Assembly (NCBI GenBank): GCA_023227945.1
Contig: JALOCC010000045.1
Location: 1 to 16,053 of the forward strand
Source of the DNA: Candidatus Omnitrophota bacterium
GTDB taxonomy: Bacteria > Omnitrophota > Gorgyraeia > Duberdicusellales > 4484-171
Direction of reading: 5' to 3'
DNA length: 16,053 nt
Shown in pieces: positions 1 through 8,213 of the stretch. Numbering within the stretch: position 1 is the stretch's first letter; each line of letters starts with the position of its first letter. The translations under genes were made by a program, and so were the position numbers. Under the pieces are notes generated by a model that saw nothing but the letters and a program-made list of their open reading frames with translations, did not search any database and was not told the DNA's origin.

Positions 1-1463
1 GTTCCCCATTCACCTCTCAATTCAATCGCCTTGTCTACGATCATTTCCGTGATAAGGAAATAATCCGCCCAACCGGCAAGGCAAATAACATCCAATTCAT
101 ATTCTAGTCGTTCCGTATAGGTGTTCGAATCCTGACATTTATCAAACCCGTGTTCTCTAAATCCTTTCCATGCCATTTCTGAAAGGACTTCTTCGCTGTT
201 TTCATACAGCTTCGGAAGCTTGATTGATTTATCGACTTTATAGTCTTCGCAATTTACAGCTATCCATCGGGTGTTTTGACAAGCTTGTTGGAAAATATCA
301 AATGTAAAAACATCATCTTCATAGGCATCTTGTTGATTTCCATCAGAATCGACATAGCCAGATTTGAAGAGTTCAAGAAGTTGATCATAGTTGCGATAAT
401 ACAGATTTTTTACCGTGAATTTCCAAGTATCGTCATCTTCCTTTTGAAGGTCTTGAATCGTCCTTCCCTGACGAATACACATCATAAGTTCGTGCGTCTC
501 ACTTTGTTCTGGGTAGAGATAATGGCTGTCAATACCTATAGATATTCTTGCCCCCATTTCCTGCGCGAACTTAATCAGTTTCCTGTTGAGTTCCTTCTGT
601 TCCTTCATTTCAATCAACTGGATTTCGATAAAGAATTCATCAAAACAAGACTTGTAAAATTCATATCTTGCCTTTGCTTCTTCAACCCTGTCCTGCATAA
701 GCAATTCTGGAAGTTCACCAGCGAAACAGGCACTCGTCGCGAAAATTCCTTTCCCGAATTTCTTCAAAGCTTCGTCACATGTCCTTGGACTGTAGTAGAA
801 CCCGTTTAGCTGTGCGTCATTGTGTATCTTGATGATATTGTAATAGCCTTCGATGTTCTTAGCAAGTAGAATAAGATGGTTGGCACTGCGGTTAAGTTTT
901 TTCTTTTCCGGGTCGTCGCCTCTGTAATTGTTATAATAGGCTTCCATTCCTAAAATCGGTTTGATCCCTGTTTCTTCACAGACCTGACTTTGTTTGATCC
1001 ATCCCGCGATTCCGCCGTGATTTGTGACGGACATAAATTTTCGGTTTTGAGCCAATAGAAGACCAGCTAATCCCTTCCATTTTTTAGTATCTTTTTCATA
1101 ACGACCGACAGTTTCGAGGGCATCTCTCCAACTATATTCGTCATGATGATGGTAGTTGAAAAATTTATCCTCGACATTTGTAAAAATGTCCTTTTCCAGT
1201 TCTTCTGTCATTCCTTCATAAAATCCGATTTTCCTTGTTAGTCTTTTGCCAATTTGAAGGACAAAAGAGGCTCCGCTAGCATATACTTCTGAAACTAAAT
1301 CAACACCTGATTTGGGATATGTAAAGCTGACTTCTCTTGTGTCAAGACACATTTCTTTCAGGTCTCTTGATGCGTCATAGTTTATGTCTGGTTTTACGAT
1401 AAGAATTTTTTTACAATCTGTTAATCTGTCTGTACACTCTTCTGTATAAACTCCATCATTCAT
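1..1463 (-). CDS. dnaE: DNA polymerase III alpha subunit-like (DnaE, family C), N-terminal 487 aa; 3' end beyond the left edge
   Basis: The minus-strand frame from ATG at 1463 stays open to the left edge. After an N-terminal segment of about 100 residues that I do not recognise, it follows the bacterial DnaE PHP domain: HHHDEYS (105-111, for HLHVHTEYS), VTNHGGIAG (146-154, for LTDHGNMFG), GIKPILGMEAY (166-176), NHLILLAKNIEGYYNIIK (195-212), GFYYSPR (221-227), ATSACFAGELP (242-252), GIDSHYLYPEQSETHELM (310-327) and ERLEYELDVICLAGWADYFL (451-470), which leads into the polymerase palm. The palm and its catalytic aspartates lie outside the window. An SD-like AAAAGG lies about 12 nt upstream of the start. 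The gene follows the 302-aa unknown and is presumably the phage replicative polymerase. In the PHP domain the usual first His is Asn103 and the Asp of LTDHG is Asn148, so the metal site may be incomplete. The family call is firm; the domain's activity is uncertain. Confidence 0.9.
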   Translation of the reverse strand, partial: MNDGVYTEECTDRLTDCKKILIVKPDINYDASRDLKEMCLDTREVSFTYPKSGVDLVSEVYASGASFVLQIGKRLTRKIGFYEGMTEELEKDIFTNVEDKFFNYHHHDEYSWRDALETVGRYEKDTKKWKGLAGLLLAQNRKFMSVTNHGGIAGWIKQSQVCEETGIKPILGMEAYYNNYRGDDPEKKKLNRSANHLILLAKNIEGYYNIIKIHNDAQLNGFYYSPRTCDEALKKFGKGIFATSACFAGELPELLMQDRVEEAKARYEFYKSCFDEFFIEIQLIEMKEQKELNRKLIKFAQEMGARISIGIDSHYLYPEQSETHELMMCIRQGRTIQDLQKEDDDTWKFTVKNLYYRNYDQLLELFKSGYVDSDGNQQDAYEDDVFTFDIFQQACQNTRWIAVNCEDYKVDKSIKLPKLYENSEEVLSEMAWKGFREHGFDKCQDSNTYTERLEYELDVICLAGWADYFLITEMIVDKAIELRGEWG

Positions 1464-1500
1464 GTTTAATTGTTACCTTTTAAAAATCATAGATATTCTG

Positions 1501-2409
1501 TTAGGATTGTTTAAATCCGATCATGTTTGTTCCTGCAACGATGTCATATTTCATGTCATATGAAAATAAGTAGTTGACTTTTGAATCAGAAAATTTATTC
1601 ATTAAACCCCAAAAAGATGAAAGTTTTTCAGGGAACACGCCACAATAAAAATCAAGACTTTCAAAATCACCGAATATTTTCTTCTGTTTATCTGTGAGTC
1701 TTATCGTCGTAGGACAATAAGTAGCAAAATCAAGGACAGGACAATCAGGATAATTTCCTGAAACGTGTTCTATAAACATTTCCTTTGTAAGAAGAACAAT
1801 CATTTTATTCTTACAATCGCGAAACGGGAGGAGAGAAAGCGTCCTTCCGTAAAAAGGATTTGGAAGAGAAGATTCCATTATCTCATTATATGCAACGCCA
1901 CCATGAACAAGATATTGGACTAATTGACCGATGTCATCACCAGGAAGGAAATCAGCGATTTCTACAATCTCCTTATGTCTTTCAGAATCTAAAGGAGTTG
2001 ACTTCTGTTCAAAATATGAATGTATCGGCGTCAGTTTTTCTTGGAAACAAACATATCCGAACAGTGGCATGAAGTCTGTTAGATTGGTCCAGAATACTGG
2101 TATTTTTAACCCCGTAAATCCAGACAAATCCGGCATAGATTCCCTGCAAAAAGCAAGTCCAGACAATATATCCACCTTCTGACGCCCACCACTGCTATCT
2201 ACTAAAAAAGTATTGCCATACTCTACGCATTGTTTCCCGCTCTTCCCCGAAAACATTGCTGTTCCGAAACTCCCATACCTCATTTTTTCTTCATCTGTAT
2301 AGGTTAGAAGGATATCAAACTTAAAAAGCTTCTTCTTCCCTATTTTTATGATTTTACCTTTATCTACAGTAATGCTATAACAAGAAGCCATATCATAATA
2401 AGTCTTCAT
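1501..2409 (-). CDS. Hypothetical protein, 302 aa
   Basis: I do not recognise this protein. I chose the ATG at 2409 because it overlaps the stop of the upstream SbcD-like gene as ATGA (translational coupling) and has AAAGG about 7 nt upstream. An upstream TTG at 2442 would add 11 residues but overlaps the neighbour by 37 nt. The product has no signal peptide, clear membrane segment or P-loop. It contains several cysteines and mixed alpha/beta-looking segments, for example LSLLPFRDCKNKMIVLLTK and KVNYLFSYDMKYDIVAG. It lies between a recombination nuclease and the DNA polymerase, so a replication or recombination accessory role is likely by context. It is not an SbcC-type ATPase, which is what often follows sbcD. 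A diverged processivity factor is conceivable from its position and length but nothing in the sequence shows it. Confidence 0.8.
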   Translation of the reverse strand: MKTYYDMASCYSITVDKGKIIKIGKKKLFKFDILLTYTDEEKMRYGSFGTAMFSGKSGKQCVEYGNTFLVDSSGGRQKVDILSGLAFCRESMPDLSGFTGLKIPVFWTNLTDFMPLFGYVCFQEKLTPIHSYFEQKSTPLDSERHKEIVEIADFLPGDDIGQLVQYLVHGGVAYNEIMESSLPNPFYGRTLSLLPFRDCKNKMIVLLTKEMFIEHVSGNYPDCPVLDFATYCPTTIRLTDKQKKIFGDFESLDFYCGVFPEKLSSFWGLMNKFSDSKVNYLFSYDMKYDIVAGTNMIGFKQS

Positions 2410-3356
2410 TTCGAAACCTTTGTTTTCTTGATCTTTTCGCAAACTTCATGATAATAAGCAAGAACATTTTCATTGATTTTCACCTGTCTGGAATGTTCAT
2501 CAAAAAGCATGAAGATATCACTATGTTCATTATTCCCTAATTTCATAGTTTCATTAATGGAATTGACGACTCCGCTAACATCCATTCCAGAAACGAGTTT
2601 TTTTACCGTTTCCGAAATGCCAACAGAAAAGACCTCACTACCAGGTCTTGATCTCGGAATAATAATTTCTCTAATTCCTGGTTCTTTTCCTTTGACGGCA
2701 TCTATCATCAGCATTTTGGGCATTCTTTTTTCGTCTGCTGTCGTTTTTCTTGCCAAGCTCCCAGGATTACAATACCATGTGTTTCTAACCTTATGGGGGG
2801 AGAACCCGCAATGAAGATCTCCAGAACAAACCAAGTCAAACGGTAAATCAAGATCTTTAGTAAAGGTCGTCTTGAACGGCATTTTCTTGTCATAGAGCAA
2901 TTCGTGACAAAGCAAAACGTTAAATCTCGATTTATCTACTTCGGTCTTTTCAGCAGATTCCATTGTTTCCCATTCGTGCTTTGCGTAGATGGATATTCCG
3001 TTTTCCAAATGAACTGGTTTCCAAAGTATTTTAAAATCGGGGCAATACGTACATATAAAAGACAGTGCTGAACCTCCGAATGTTTCTGGAGCGTGTGCGC
3101 ATAAATCATGTTCTCCGACGCAGGAATAAGTGGTAAGATTTATAGCTTTAATAACTCTGTTAATCAACGGATAGGAAAATATTTGGAATCTGTCACACAA
3201 ATCACCACCGAATGTCATAAAATCAAATTCATTCTGTGCAGCGAAATCATATATCATTTCTATCTTTTCAGGTATGGTATTAATATAATCATCTATCCTG
3301 TGAACGGGACGGTTTTCCGTTAAATGAGCGTCCGTAAAGAAACCGAATCTAGCCAT
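2406..3356 (-). CDS. Metallophosphoesterase, SbcD/Mre11-like nuclease
   Basis: The 316-aa protein carries the calcineurin-type phosphoesterase motifs in order: FTDAHL (D9, H11), FGGDLCDR (G50-R56, D52), GEHD (81-84), CHELL (H151) and SGDLHCGF (D180, H182). The order and spacing fit the SbcD/Mre11/T4 gp47 group of Mn-dependent DNA nucleases acting on double-strand ends and hairpins. Two positions differ from the family consensus: GNHD reads GEHD (E82 for the metal-binding Asn), and the last GHxH reads GDLH. The region after residue 200 has no clear motif. The start overlaps the stop of the 91-aa gene (ATGGCTAG), with AAAGGG about 8 nt upstream, and the stop overlaps the next start, so three genes are translationally coupled. 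An SbcC partner is not visible in the window. The superfamily is sure; the SbcD-like role is likely. Confidence 0.85.
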   Translation of the reverse strand: MARFGFFTDAHLTENRPVHRIDDYINTIPEKIEMIYDFAAQNEFDFMTFGGDLCDRFQIFSYPLINRVIKAINLTTYSCVGEHDLCAHAPETFGGSALSFICTYCPDFKILWKPVHLENGISIYAKHEWETMESAEKTEVDKSRFNVLLCHELLYDKKMPFKTTFTKDLDLPFDLVCSGDLHCGFSPHKVRNTWYCNPGSLARKTTADEKRMPKMLMIDAVKGKEPGIREIIIPRSRPGSEVFSVGISETVKKLVSGMDVSGVVNSINETMKLGNNEHSDIFMLFDEHSRQVKINENVLAYYHEVCEKIKKTKVSK

Positions 3357-3624
3357 TTGTTTTACCCTTTATTCTAAATGATAATCCTACTGAAAATATC
3401 CGACAGTCATCAAAAATATTGAAATTGAATCGTATCTTGTGTTTTGATTTCTTTGGTATCTTTATTGTCCCGTCTCTTCTGTCTATCTTTTTGCTTAACA
3501 AACAGAATGCATATTTTAACTTCTTGGCTTTGGGGCAATTCCGGCACCATGAAACGGAAATCTTTCCGTTTTTAATGATATAGACAGAATAGTTTAATGC
3601 GCATCTTGTTTTACCGAATTCCAT
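3349..3624 (-). CDS. Small basic hypothetical protein, 91 aa
   Basis: I do not recognise this small protein. It is basic (many Lys and Arg), with a CxxC pair (C27, C30) among six cysteines and a C-terminal stretch of alternating hydrophobic and basic residues (HKIRFNFNIFDDCRIFSVGL) that looks like beta strands. The ATG at 3624 lies inside the last codons of the upstream kinase-like gene (31-nt overlap) and has AAAGGA about 13 nt upstream, which is a wide spacing. Its stop overlaps the start of the SbcD-like gene, a tight arrangement that supports a real gene. A nucleic-acid-binding role would fit the charge but is only a guess. Confidence 0.6.
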   Translation of the reverse strand: MEFGKTRCALNYSVYIIKNGKISVSWCRNCPKAKKLKYAFCLLSKKIDRRDGTIKIPKKSKHKIRFNFNIFDDCRIFSVGLSFRIKGKTNG

Positions 3625-4163
3625 GCGTCACCGATTATCCTTTCCACTTTAGGGAACGGGTCCATGTCATTGTTTTCTATAATCGTAAACGGTATTTTCC
3701 AATCTGTAAGAAGACCCAATTCTAGCATGTATATCATTTCCTGATAGTTCCAGCATAGCGTTCTCTTGTTGTTGTCTAACAACTTCCCTAGTTTGAAAAG
3801 GTAGATGTGGGAATATCTTGAACAATAGGTTTTTGAATCAGAAACAATCTTGTCTATCGTTTCTGTGTCCAAAGTTTCTGTGCTTGACAAAGCATATGCG
3901 GCCAGATCAACAAAACATCTATCGGTAATAAACATAGACAGTGACTGTGCTTCTTTCGTCTTCTTCAGAAGTTCCATTTGTCTTGGTATCGTCTGTAAGA
4001 ATTTTTCTACTTTCATTCCACTTGAATAATCATATCCGTCTCTCTTTAGGATTGGATTTGTTATGTCCTTCGCACGCAAGAAGAGTATTCCTTTTTTATT
4101 ACTGATTGATTCCGCAACCTTTGATTTCCCTGTTCCCGCCGGGCCTGCTAATGCTATTTTCAT
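3594..4163 (-). CDS. P-loop NTPase, deoxynucleotide kinase-like / AAA_28-like
   Basis: The 189-aa protein opens with a Walker A loop directly after the first strand (MKIALAGPAGTGKSKVAES, GPAGTGKS at 7-14). It has a FITDRCFVDLAAYAL segment (78-92) matching the DR(S/C)xxDxxAY motif of small nucleoside and nucleotide kinases and of the NadR/Ttd14-type AAA_28 family. The length fits a phage nucleotide kinase. The likely role is phosphoryl transfer to a nucleotide or a related small substrate, supplying precursors for replication, but the substrate cannot be read from the sequence. The start has AGGCGG about 6 nt upstream. The gene lies 27 nt after the flap nuclease and overlaps the following 91-aa gene. 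Confidence 0.75.
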   Translation of the reverse strand: MKIALAGPAGTGKSKVAESISNKKGILFLRAKDITNPILKRDGYDYSSGMKVEKFLQTIPRQMELLKKTKEAQSLSMFITDRCFVDLAAYALSSTETLDTETIDKIVSDSKTYCSRYSHIYLFKLGKLLDNNKRTLCWNYQEMIYMLELGLLTDWKIPFTIIENNDMDPFPKVERIIGDAWNSVKQDAH

Positions 4164-4190
4164 CTTAACCGCCTTTTGAATAGTATAATT

Positions 4191-5111
4191 TTAGTCATGA
4201 GAAACACGACCCTCTCCACAAAGAACATCCAAATTTTTGAGGAAACTTATGAATCCCCATGAAATCAGCATCTTTTTAGTTTCTTCAACATTTGTTTCTT
4301 GTATCGAATAATCTGGAAGTTCAATATTATCCATTTTTTTCAGATCATAGGACAAACCAAGCAAAGTTAGATTTTTCAAAACAGATTCTTCTTTTAACGT
4401 ACGGGATTCTTTTTTAGACAACGCGCTTATGATCGATTCCACATCACCGTATTCTTTGATAAATTTGCGTGTTGTCTTATCTCCACAAGACGGGACACCC
4501 GGAATATTGTCGCCTCCTTTCCCTTCTCCCACAAAGGCTCCGTAATCCACATATAGTTCAGGATCAAATCCATATTCTCCCATAAACTTTTCTTTTGTCC
4601 ATACCCTATGATTTATACAGTCTACAACCTGAACATTCGGCAAAGATAGTGCTTGATAAAAATCCCTGTCACTGCTTATAATGTAACAAGCATGATCTTT
4701 ATATTTGTTGACATAACTGAAAATAACATCATCCGCTTCATATCCTTCCACGCTTATTTGACTTACCGCTAGTTTTGGAAGGATTTCCGTTTTAAGATAG
4801 GCTATCTGCACTCCAAGGGTTTCTTCATCTGCTTTTGAAAGAGATTTCCTTTCTTCTTTATACCCTGTCTTTATTAAACCTGCAGCTTTGGCTTTATCGG
4901 TCAATGCTACCCTTCTTTTAGATTTACAATCCCAAACGATGATGACATCAGAATTCGCGTATTCTTTCATCAAAGACAAAATTTGACGTAAAAACCCATA
5001 GATAATGCTTATTTCCTTACCCGAACTTGATAGTCCTTGTTTTCCGGCCTTAAATCCGAAAAGCATTCTATAGGCCAAATTGTGAGCGTCGATAAGTATA
5101 AGATTTTTCAT
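4191..5111 (-). CDS. 5'-3' exonuclease / flap endonuclease (PolI N-domain, T4 RNase H type)
   Basis: The 306-aa protein has the FEN/PIN architecture. Acidic metal ligands occur in LILIDAHN (D8), IIVWDCK (D61), EGYEADDV (E125, D127, D128) and SSDRDF (D148, D150), followed by GDNIPGVPSCGDKTT (D201), the helix-hairpin-helix region typical of PolI 5' nucleases. The helical-arch motif is represented by TGYKEERK (82-89), with K85 and R88. Because the replicative polymerase here is DnaE-type, a separate 5' nuclease would remove RNA primers and process flaps, as T4 RNase H or the PolI small domain does. The start has AAGGAA about 8 nt upstream. A terminator-like hairpin separates it from recA, so it may have reduced or separate expression. 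Confidence 0.93.
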   Translation of the reverse strand: MKNLILIDAHNLAYRMLFGFKAGKQGLSSSGKEISIIYGFLRQILSLMKEYANSDVIIVWDCKSKRRVALTDKAKAAGLIKTGYKEERKSLSKADEETLGVQIAYLKTEILPKLAVSQISVEGYEADDVIFSYVNKYKDHACYIISSDRDFYQALSLPNVQVVDCINHRVWTKEKFMGEYGFDPELYVDYGAFVGEGKGGDNIPGVPSCGDKTTRKFIKEYGDVESIISALSKKESRTLKEESVLKNLTLLGLSYDLKKMDNIELPDYSIQETNVEETKKMLISWGFISFLKNLDVLCGEGRVSHD

Positions 5112-5138
5112 GTCTAAATTCCTTTTTTAAAATAGGAA

Positions 5139-5169
5139 AAGAGGGTGATAATTTTCATACCACCCTCTT
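5139..5169 (-). terminator. Probable intrinsic terminator or attenuator between recA and the flap nuclease
   Basis: A perfect 9-bp inverted repeat (AAGAGGGTG at 5139-5147, CACCCTCTT at 5161-5169) encloses a 13-nt loop. On the minus strand, the coding direction, the right-hand arm is followed by TTTTCC then TATTTT, a broken U-rich tract. It sits 23 nt after the recA stop and 28 nt before the next start. The geometry fits a rho-independent terminator, probably partial because downstream genes are co-directional and I see no other clear promoter for them. It could instead protect the recA mRNA 3' end. Confidence 0.6.
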
Positions 5170-5191
5170 CACTTAATATCCGTCATCTTTT

Positions 5192-8100
5192 TTAGACAAC
5201 TGAAATATTAGCATCATCTTTTTCTTCTTCAGAAACGATTTCCTTCTTTTCTTCTTCTGTCATTTCCGTGCCTTCTCGTTTGTCGGGAGAATCGGAAATA
5301 CTGTCAATTGCGGCGTTGATTTCTTTCCGTAAGTCAGCATTTCCTCTGACTTCATCGACAACCGTCTGCTGCCCTTGCCATGTTTTCCCGTTAAAACTAA
5401 ACCATCCGCCCTTCTTTACGATGATCCCGAGTGAAATTGCCTTTTCCACGCATCCGATGACAGAATCAATTCCGATTCCGAAAGTAATCGTATATTCAGC
5501 ATTACGGAACGGAGGAGCAACTTTGTTCTTGATGCAGCTCATTTTAACCTTTACGCCGACAACGGCTTCACCTACCTTGATTTGACCGATACGTGAAAGT
5601 TTTGCGCGGATGTGGGCATAGTGGCGCAATGCTTTACCAGCAGGAGTCGTGGTCTTATCTCCATAGCTGTTATGAACAATCATTCCTCCTGCGATATAAG
5701 AATGGTTTCCGTCAACCTCTATATCGAATTTGTTCCTTTGTCTTTTGGGAGGGACATAAACAGAAACTGACTGAACGGTCCTAGCGACAGGGACAAGTTC
5801 TTTCTCTTTCCGTTCTACGGTCCAATCAAAATCAGGCATCCCTTTCTTTATTTTATATCTCATGTTCGGATGGACATATTTTGAAATTCCACGCTGGAAC
5901 ATCCCGCTTTGTTCTCCATACCAAACAAGACCAACACCTTCTTTAAACATTGGAAGTCCAAGACCAAGTTCCTCTGATTTTATGGCAATTTTTTCCAAGT
6001 CTCTACCAATAATTGAGGAAGAACCGATTCTACACTTCCCAAAACCTATTTTTTCATGACTTCCGCTAAAGTTGCCATCATCCATATACCAAATCGCAAA
6101 AGATTTAGGAGAAAGATTGTCTATGTGTTCTTGACTAATTTCTCGCGGAAACTGCTTCTTCCCGAAATCTTTATACTGGTCAAACTCTGAAGATGATTTT
6201 GTCTCAAATTGAGGACGGCCTCTTATATCAAAACGCACTTCTTCGCCGAAAGATTCCGCTTTCCAAGAACAATAATCGGTCTGTTCTTGACAATGAATAA
6301 ACCTTAACGTTCCACGAGGAGAACCCTTGTCATATCTAAGGTTTCCGTCTCCAAACATACTTCCAAGAATAATTTCATGCTGGTCTTTAGAATAATAACT
6401 CCATTCTGGAATCAATACTGATTCTCCTGGTTTAATTTCACTAGCCATCTTTTCTCCATGAGGAACGAAAATAATATGATTAGGGGTAACGTTTATTTTA
6501 CGAATTCCTCCCTTACCAAAGCCACATAGAGTTGAAAGCTTAAACTGTAAGAAATGTTCGCCATCTGCCATTGGTCCATTGTCGAACCAATTAGTAACCG
6601 TCTTCGGTTCTATTTTGTTTGAAACAGGATCATATGAAAGAACTTCGCAGTTAATCTTTTGATTAACAAGTTTTCCGATTTCCATGATAGTGCCATCTTT
6701 AAGCGTAATCGGAGTGCTATAATCAAAACACTGTCCAACGGCTTCACGAACTTGGTTTGTACAAAGCAATGTGATGTTATGCTTAGTAATCAGACTATTC
6801 AAAACACGCATAGCCTGAGAAACCATTCTCGCCTGTTCTGCCATCGTTTGATCTCCGATATCGCCGTTGTCATCACTTTTGGTAGTAAGAGCCGCGATGC
6901 TATCTATGATGATTAAGCCGATGCCGCAGTCTGATTCCGCCGCGAGTTTGGCGATGTTTAGCGCGTCTGTTCCGGTTTCCGCTTCTGTATGGATGATTCC
7001 CTGCGCCTTAACTCCTAACGCTTCTGCATAGAGAGGATCATAACTATGTTCCGTGTCCAAAAGCAAGATACCCTTTTCAGGATAATTTTCCTGGAAACTC
7101 GCGATGATATGATAAGCAAGCGTCGATTTCCCGCTGTTATGAACGATAAAGTTATTGGCTACAAAGTTATTGTTAGGGAAATCACACTTAATATCATAAG
7201 TTTCTCGTTCTCCGACATTAATAATTGAAGTTATTTTTGTCTTGGCAGCAATGAAACTCAGATTTTTAAGCTTCATTTTTGAATGATAAACACCATGATC
7301 TTTTGAATTAATCACCAAAAGATTAGATGCGGTGTTATTGTTCACGTTTTCATCAATGTGATGAACGTGTAGGCCTTCTGGGATGGTTTTAATTTTGTCG
7401 ATTTCTTCTTTTGACGCTACGTTTAGAAAGTCTCGGTATTCATCAAACGACATTTGGTTTCTATCTGCTTCAAGAACGGCGTGTGATATTTTTACGCGGT
7501 AATATGTGTAACCATTAATAATTTTTGTTTTCGCATGAGGATGGTACTTAACCAAAATTTCAGGATAATATTCATGATCTTTTTGACCATGTGTTCTTGT
7601 GTTATTGTGAACATAGACTAGATCGCCTATTTTAAGATCAGAAAGAGGCTTAAACCCAGAATCTACCATAAATTTGTGTTCAAGAGTTGACGTAATTTTT
7701 TGGCCATCCTCTGTAACGACTTCAAAACATGGTTTCTTTCCTGTTTTAACGACTCCGACAACCTTATTATGAATCATTTTCCCTTCGTGGTCGCAAGAAA
7801 TAACAAAAAAATCACAATCTTTTTCTTGAAGATGCCTTCCTTGTTTTCGACCTACTGTAATATCCCCGGTAAAACGTTCATAAAGACGCTCTATTGTTCC
7901 TCCTTTCTCATTAATCTGTCTACCGTCCTTCCACGTTTGAAACTTAATAAAAGTATCTTTATCAAGACAAGATTCACCACCGAAGAGCTCAATAATTTTA
8001 CCTATCGGTAACCCACCTCCCCACGCCCAGTCGATATCTCGATTTGTAGTCGAAATACGTTCGACATTTGAAACGACGGTTCCTCCTAGCACACCAGCGA

Positions 8101-8200
8101 TATCATGGTTCTCGCCACCCCACTGACTCTTATTTATAAGGTCAGCCAATTTCTGCATGTTCTCAAAGCGCGTAGGCTTTGCTTTTATTTCTTTAGCCAT
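5192..8200 (-). CDS. recA: RecA recombinase precursor with two inteins
   Basis: The 1002-aa precursor contains three RecA extein blocks: residues 1-77, 356-490 and 845-1002. Spliced, they give a 370-aa RecA, close to the usual 350. Extein landmarks are FGGES+SGKST (Walker A once joined), LLDTEHSYDP (380-389), IIIDSIAALT (Walker B, D433), QARMVSQAMRVLNSL (456-470), TNQVREAVGQ+SYGDKTTTPAGKALRHYA (loop L2 region) and KVAPPFRNAEYTITFG (893-908). The C-terminus is acidic (EEEKKEIVSEEEKDD), as in bacterial RecA. The role is strand exchange in phage recombination and recombination-dependent replication, with the neighbouring SSB and possible mediator. Activity requires removal of both inteins because each interrupts an essential loop. 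AAAGGT lies about 10 nt upstream of the ATG. Confidence 0.97.
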   Translation of the reverse strand: MAKEIKAKPTRFENMQKLADLINKSQWGGENHDIAGVLGGTVVSNVERISTTNRDIDWAWGGGLPIGKIIELFGGESCLDKDTFIKFQTWKDGRQINEKGGTIERLYERFTGDITVGRKQGRHLQEKDCDFFVISCDHEGKMIHNKVVGVVKTGKKPCFEVVTEDGQKITSTLEHKFMVDSGFKPLSDLKIGDLVYVHNNTRTHGQKDHEYYPEILVKYHPHAKTKIINGYTYYRVKISHAVLEADRNQMSFDEYRDFLNVASKEEIDKIKTIPEGLHVHHIDENVNNNTASNLLVINSKDHGVYHSKMKLKNLSFIAAKTKITSIINVGERETYDIKCDFPNNNFVANNFIVHNSGKSTLAYHIIASFQENYPEKGILLLDTEHSYDPLYAEALGVKAQGIIHTEAETGTDALNIAKLAAESDCGIGLIIIDSIAALTTKSDDNGDIGDQTMAEQARMVSQAMRVLNSLITKHNITLLCTNQVREAVGQCFDYSTPITLKDGTIMEIGKLVNQKINCEVLSYDPVSNKIEPKTVTNWFDNGPMADGEHFLQFKLSTLCGFGKGGIRKINVTPNHIIFVPHGEKMASEIKPGESVLIPEWSYYSKDQHEIILGSMFGDGNLRYDKGSPRGTLRFIHCQEQTDYCSWKAESFGEEVRFDIRGRPQFETKSSSEFDQYKDFGKKQFPREISQEHIDNLSPKSFAIWYMDDGNFSGSHEKIGFGKCRIGSSSIIGRDLEKIAIKSEELGLGLPMFKEGVGLVWYGEQSGMFQRGISKYVHPNMRYKIKKGMPDFDWTVERKEKELVPVARTVQSVSVYVPPKRQRNKFDIEVDGNHSYIAGGMIVHNSYGDKTTTPAGKALRHYAHIRAKLSRIGQIKVGEAVVGVKVKMSCIKNKVAPPFRNAEYTITFGIGIDSVIGCVEKAISLGIIVKKGGWFSFNGKTWQGQQTVVDEVRGNADLRKEINAAIDSISDSPDKREGTEMTEEEKKEIVSEEEKDDANISVV
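5669..6730 (-). other. Intein 2 in RecA (loop L2 site), with LAGLIDADG endonuclease domain
   Basis: This covers precursor residues 491-844 (354 aa). It starts with Cys491 after REAVGQ and ends IVHN844 before Ser845 of SYGDKTTT, in the DNA-binding loop L2. Block A is CFDYSTPITLKDG, block B INVTPNHIIFVP (T572, H575), and the C-terminal blocks KFDIEVDGNHSYIAGGM plus IVHN. The endonuclease carries two LAGLIDADG-type helices, ILGSMFGDGNL (611-621, D618) and FAIWYMDDGNFSG (701-713, D708), about 90 residues apart. Splicing and endonuclease residues look intact. Its endonuclease class differs from intein 1, so the two were probably acquired independently. Confidence 0.93.
7136..7969 (-). other. Intein 1 in RecA (Walker A site), with HNH endonuclease domain
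   Basis: This covers precursor residues 78-355 (278 aa). The intein starts with Cys78 directly after FGGES and ends VHN355 before Ser356 of SGKST, so splicing restores the P-loop. Block A is CLDKDTFIKF, block B contains TSTLEHKF (T171, H175), and the C-terminal blocks read YDIKCDFPNNNFVANNFIVHN across 335-355, with penultimate His354 and terminal Asn355. The inserted endonuclease is HNH type: HVHHIDENVNNNTASNL (278-294), followed by KDHGVYHS. Key residues are H280/H281, N289 or N293, and H302. All expected splicing residues are present, so it should be active. Confidence 0.93.
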
Positions 8201-8213
8201 TTGTTTTATACCT

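Noticed and set aside
276..809. Plus-strand open frame of 177 codons
   Set aside because: It lies opposite the dnaE PHP region, which matches a known family over its whole length. The plus-strand translation has no recognisable domain.
2708..2893. Alternative minus-strand frame inside the SbcD-like gene
   Set aside because: It is out of frame within a gene that has all phosphoesterase motifs, and there is no SD or family match.
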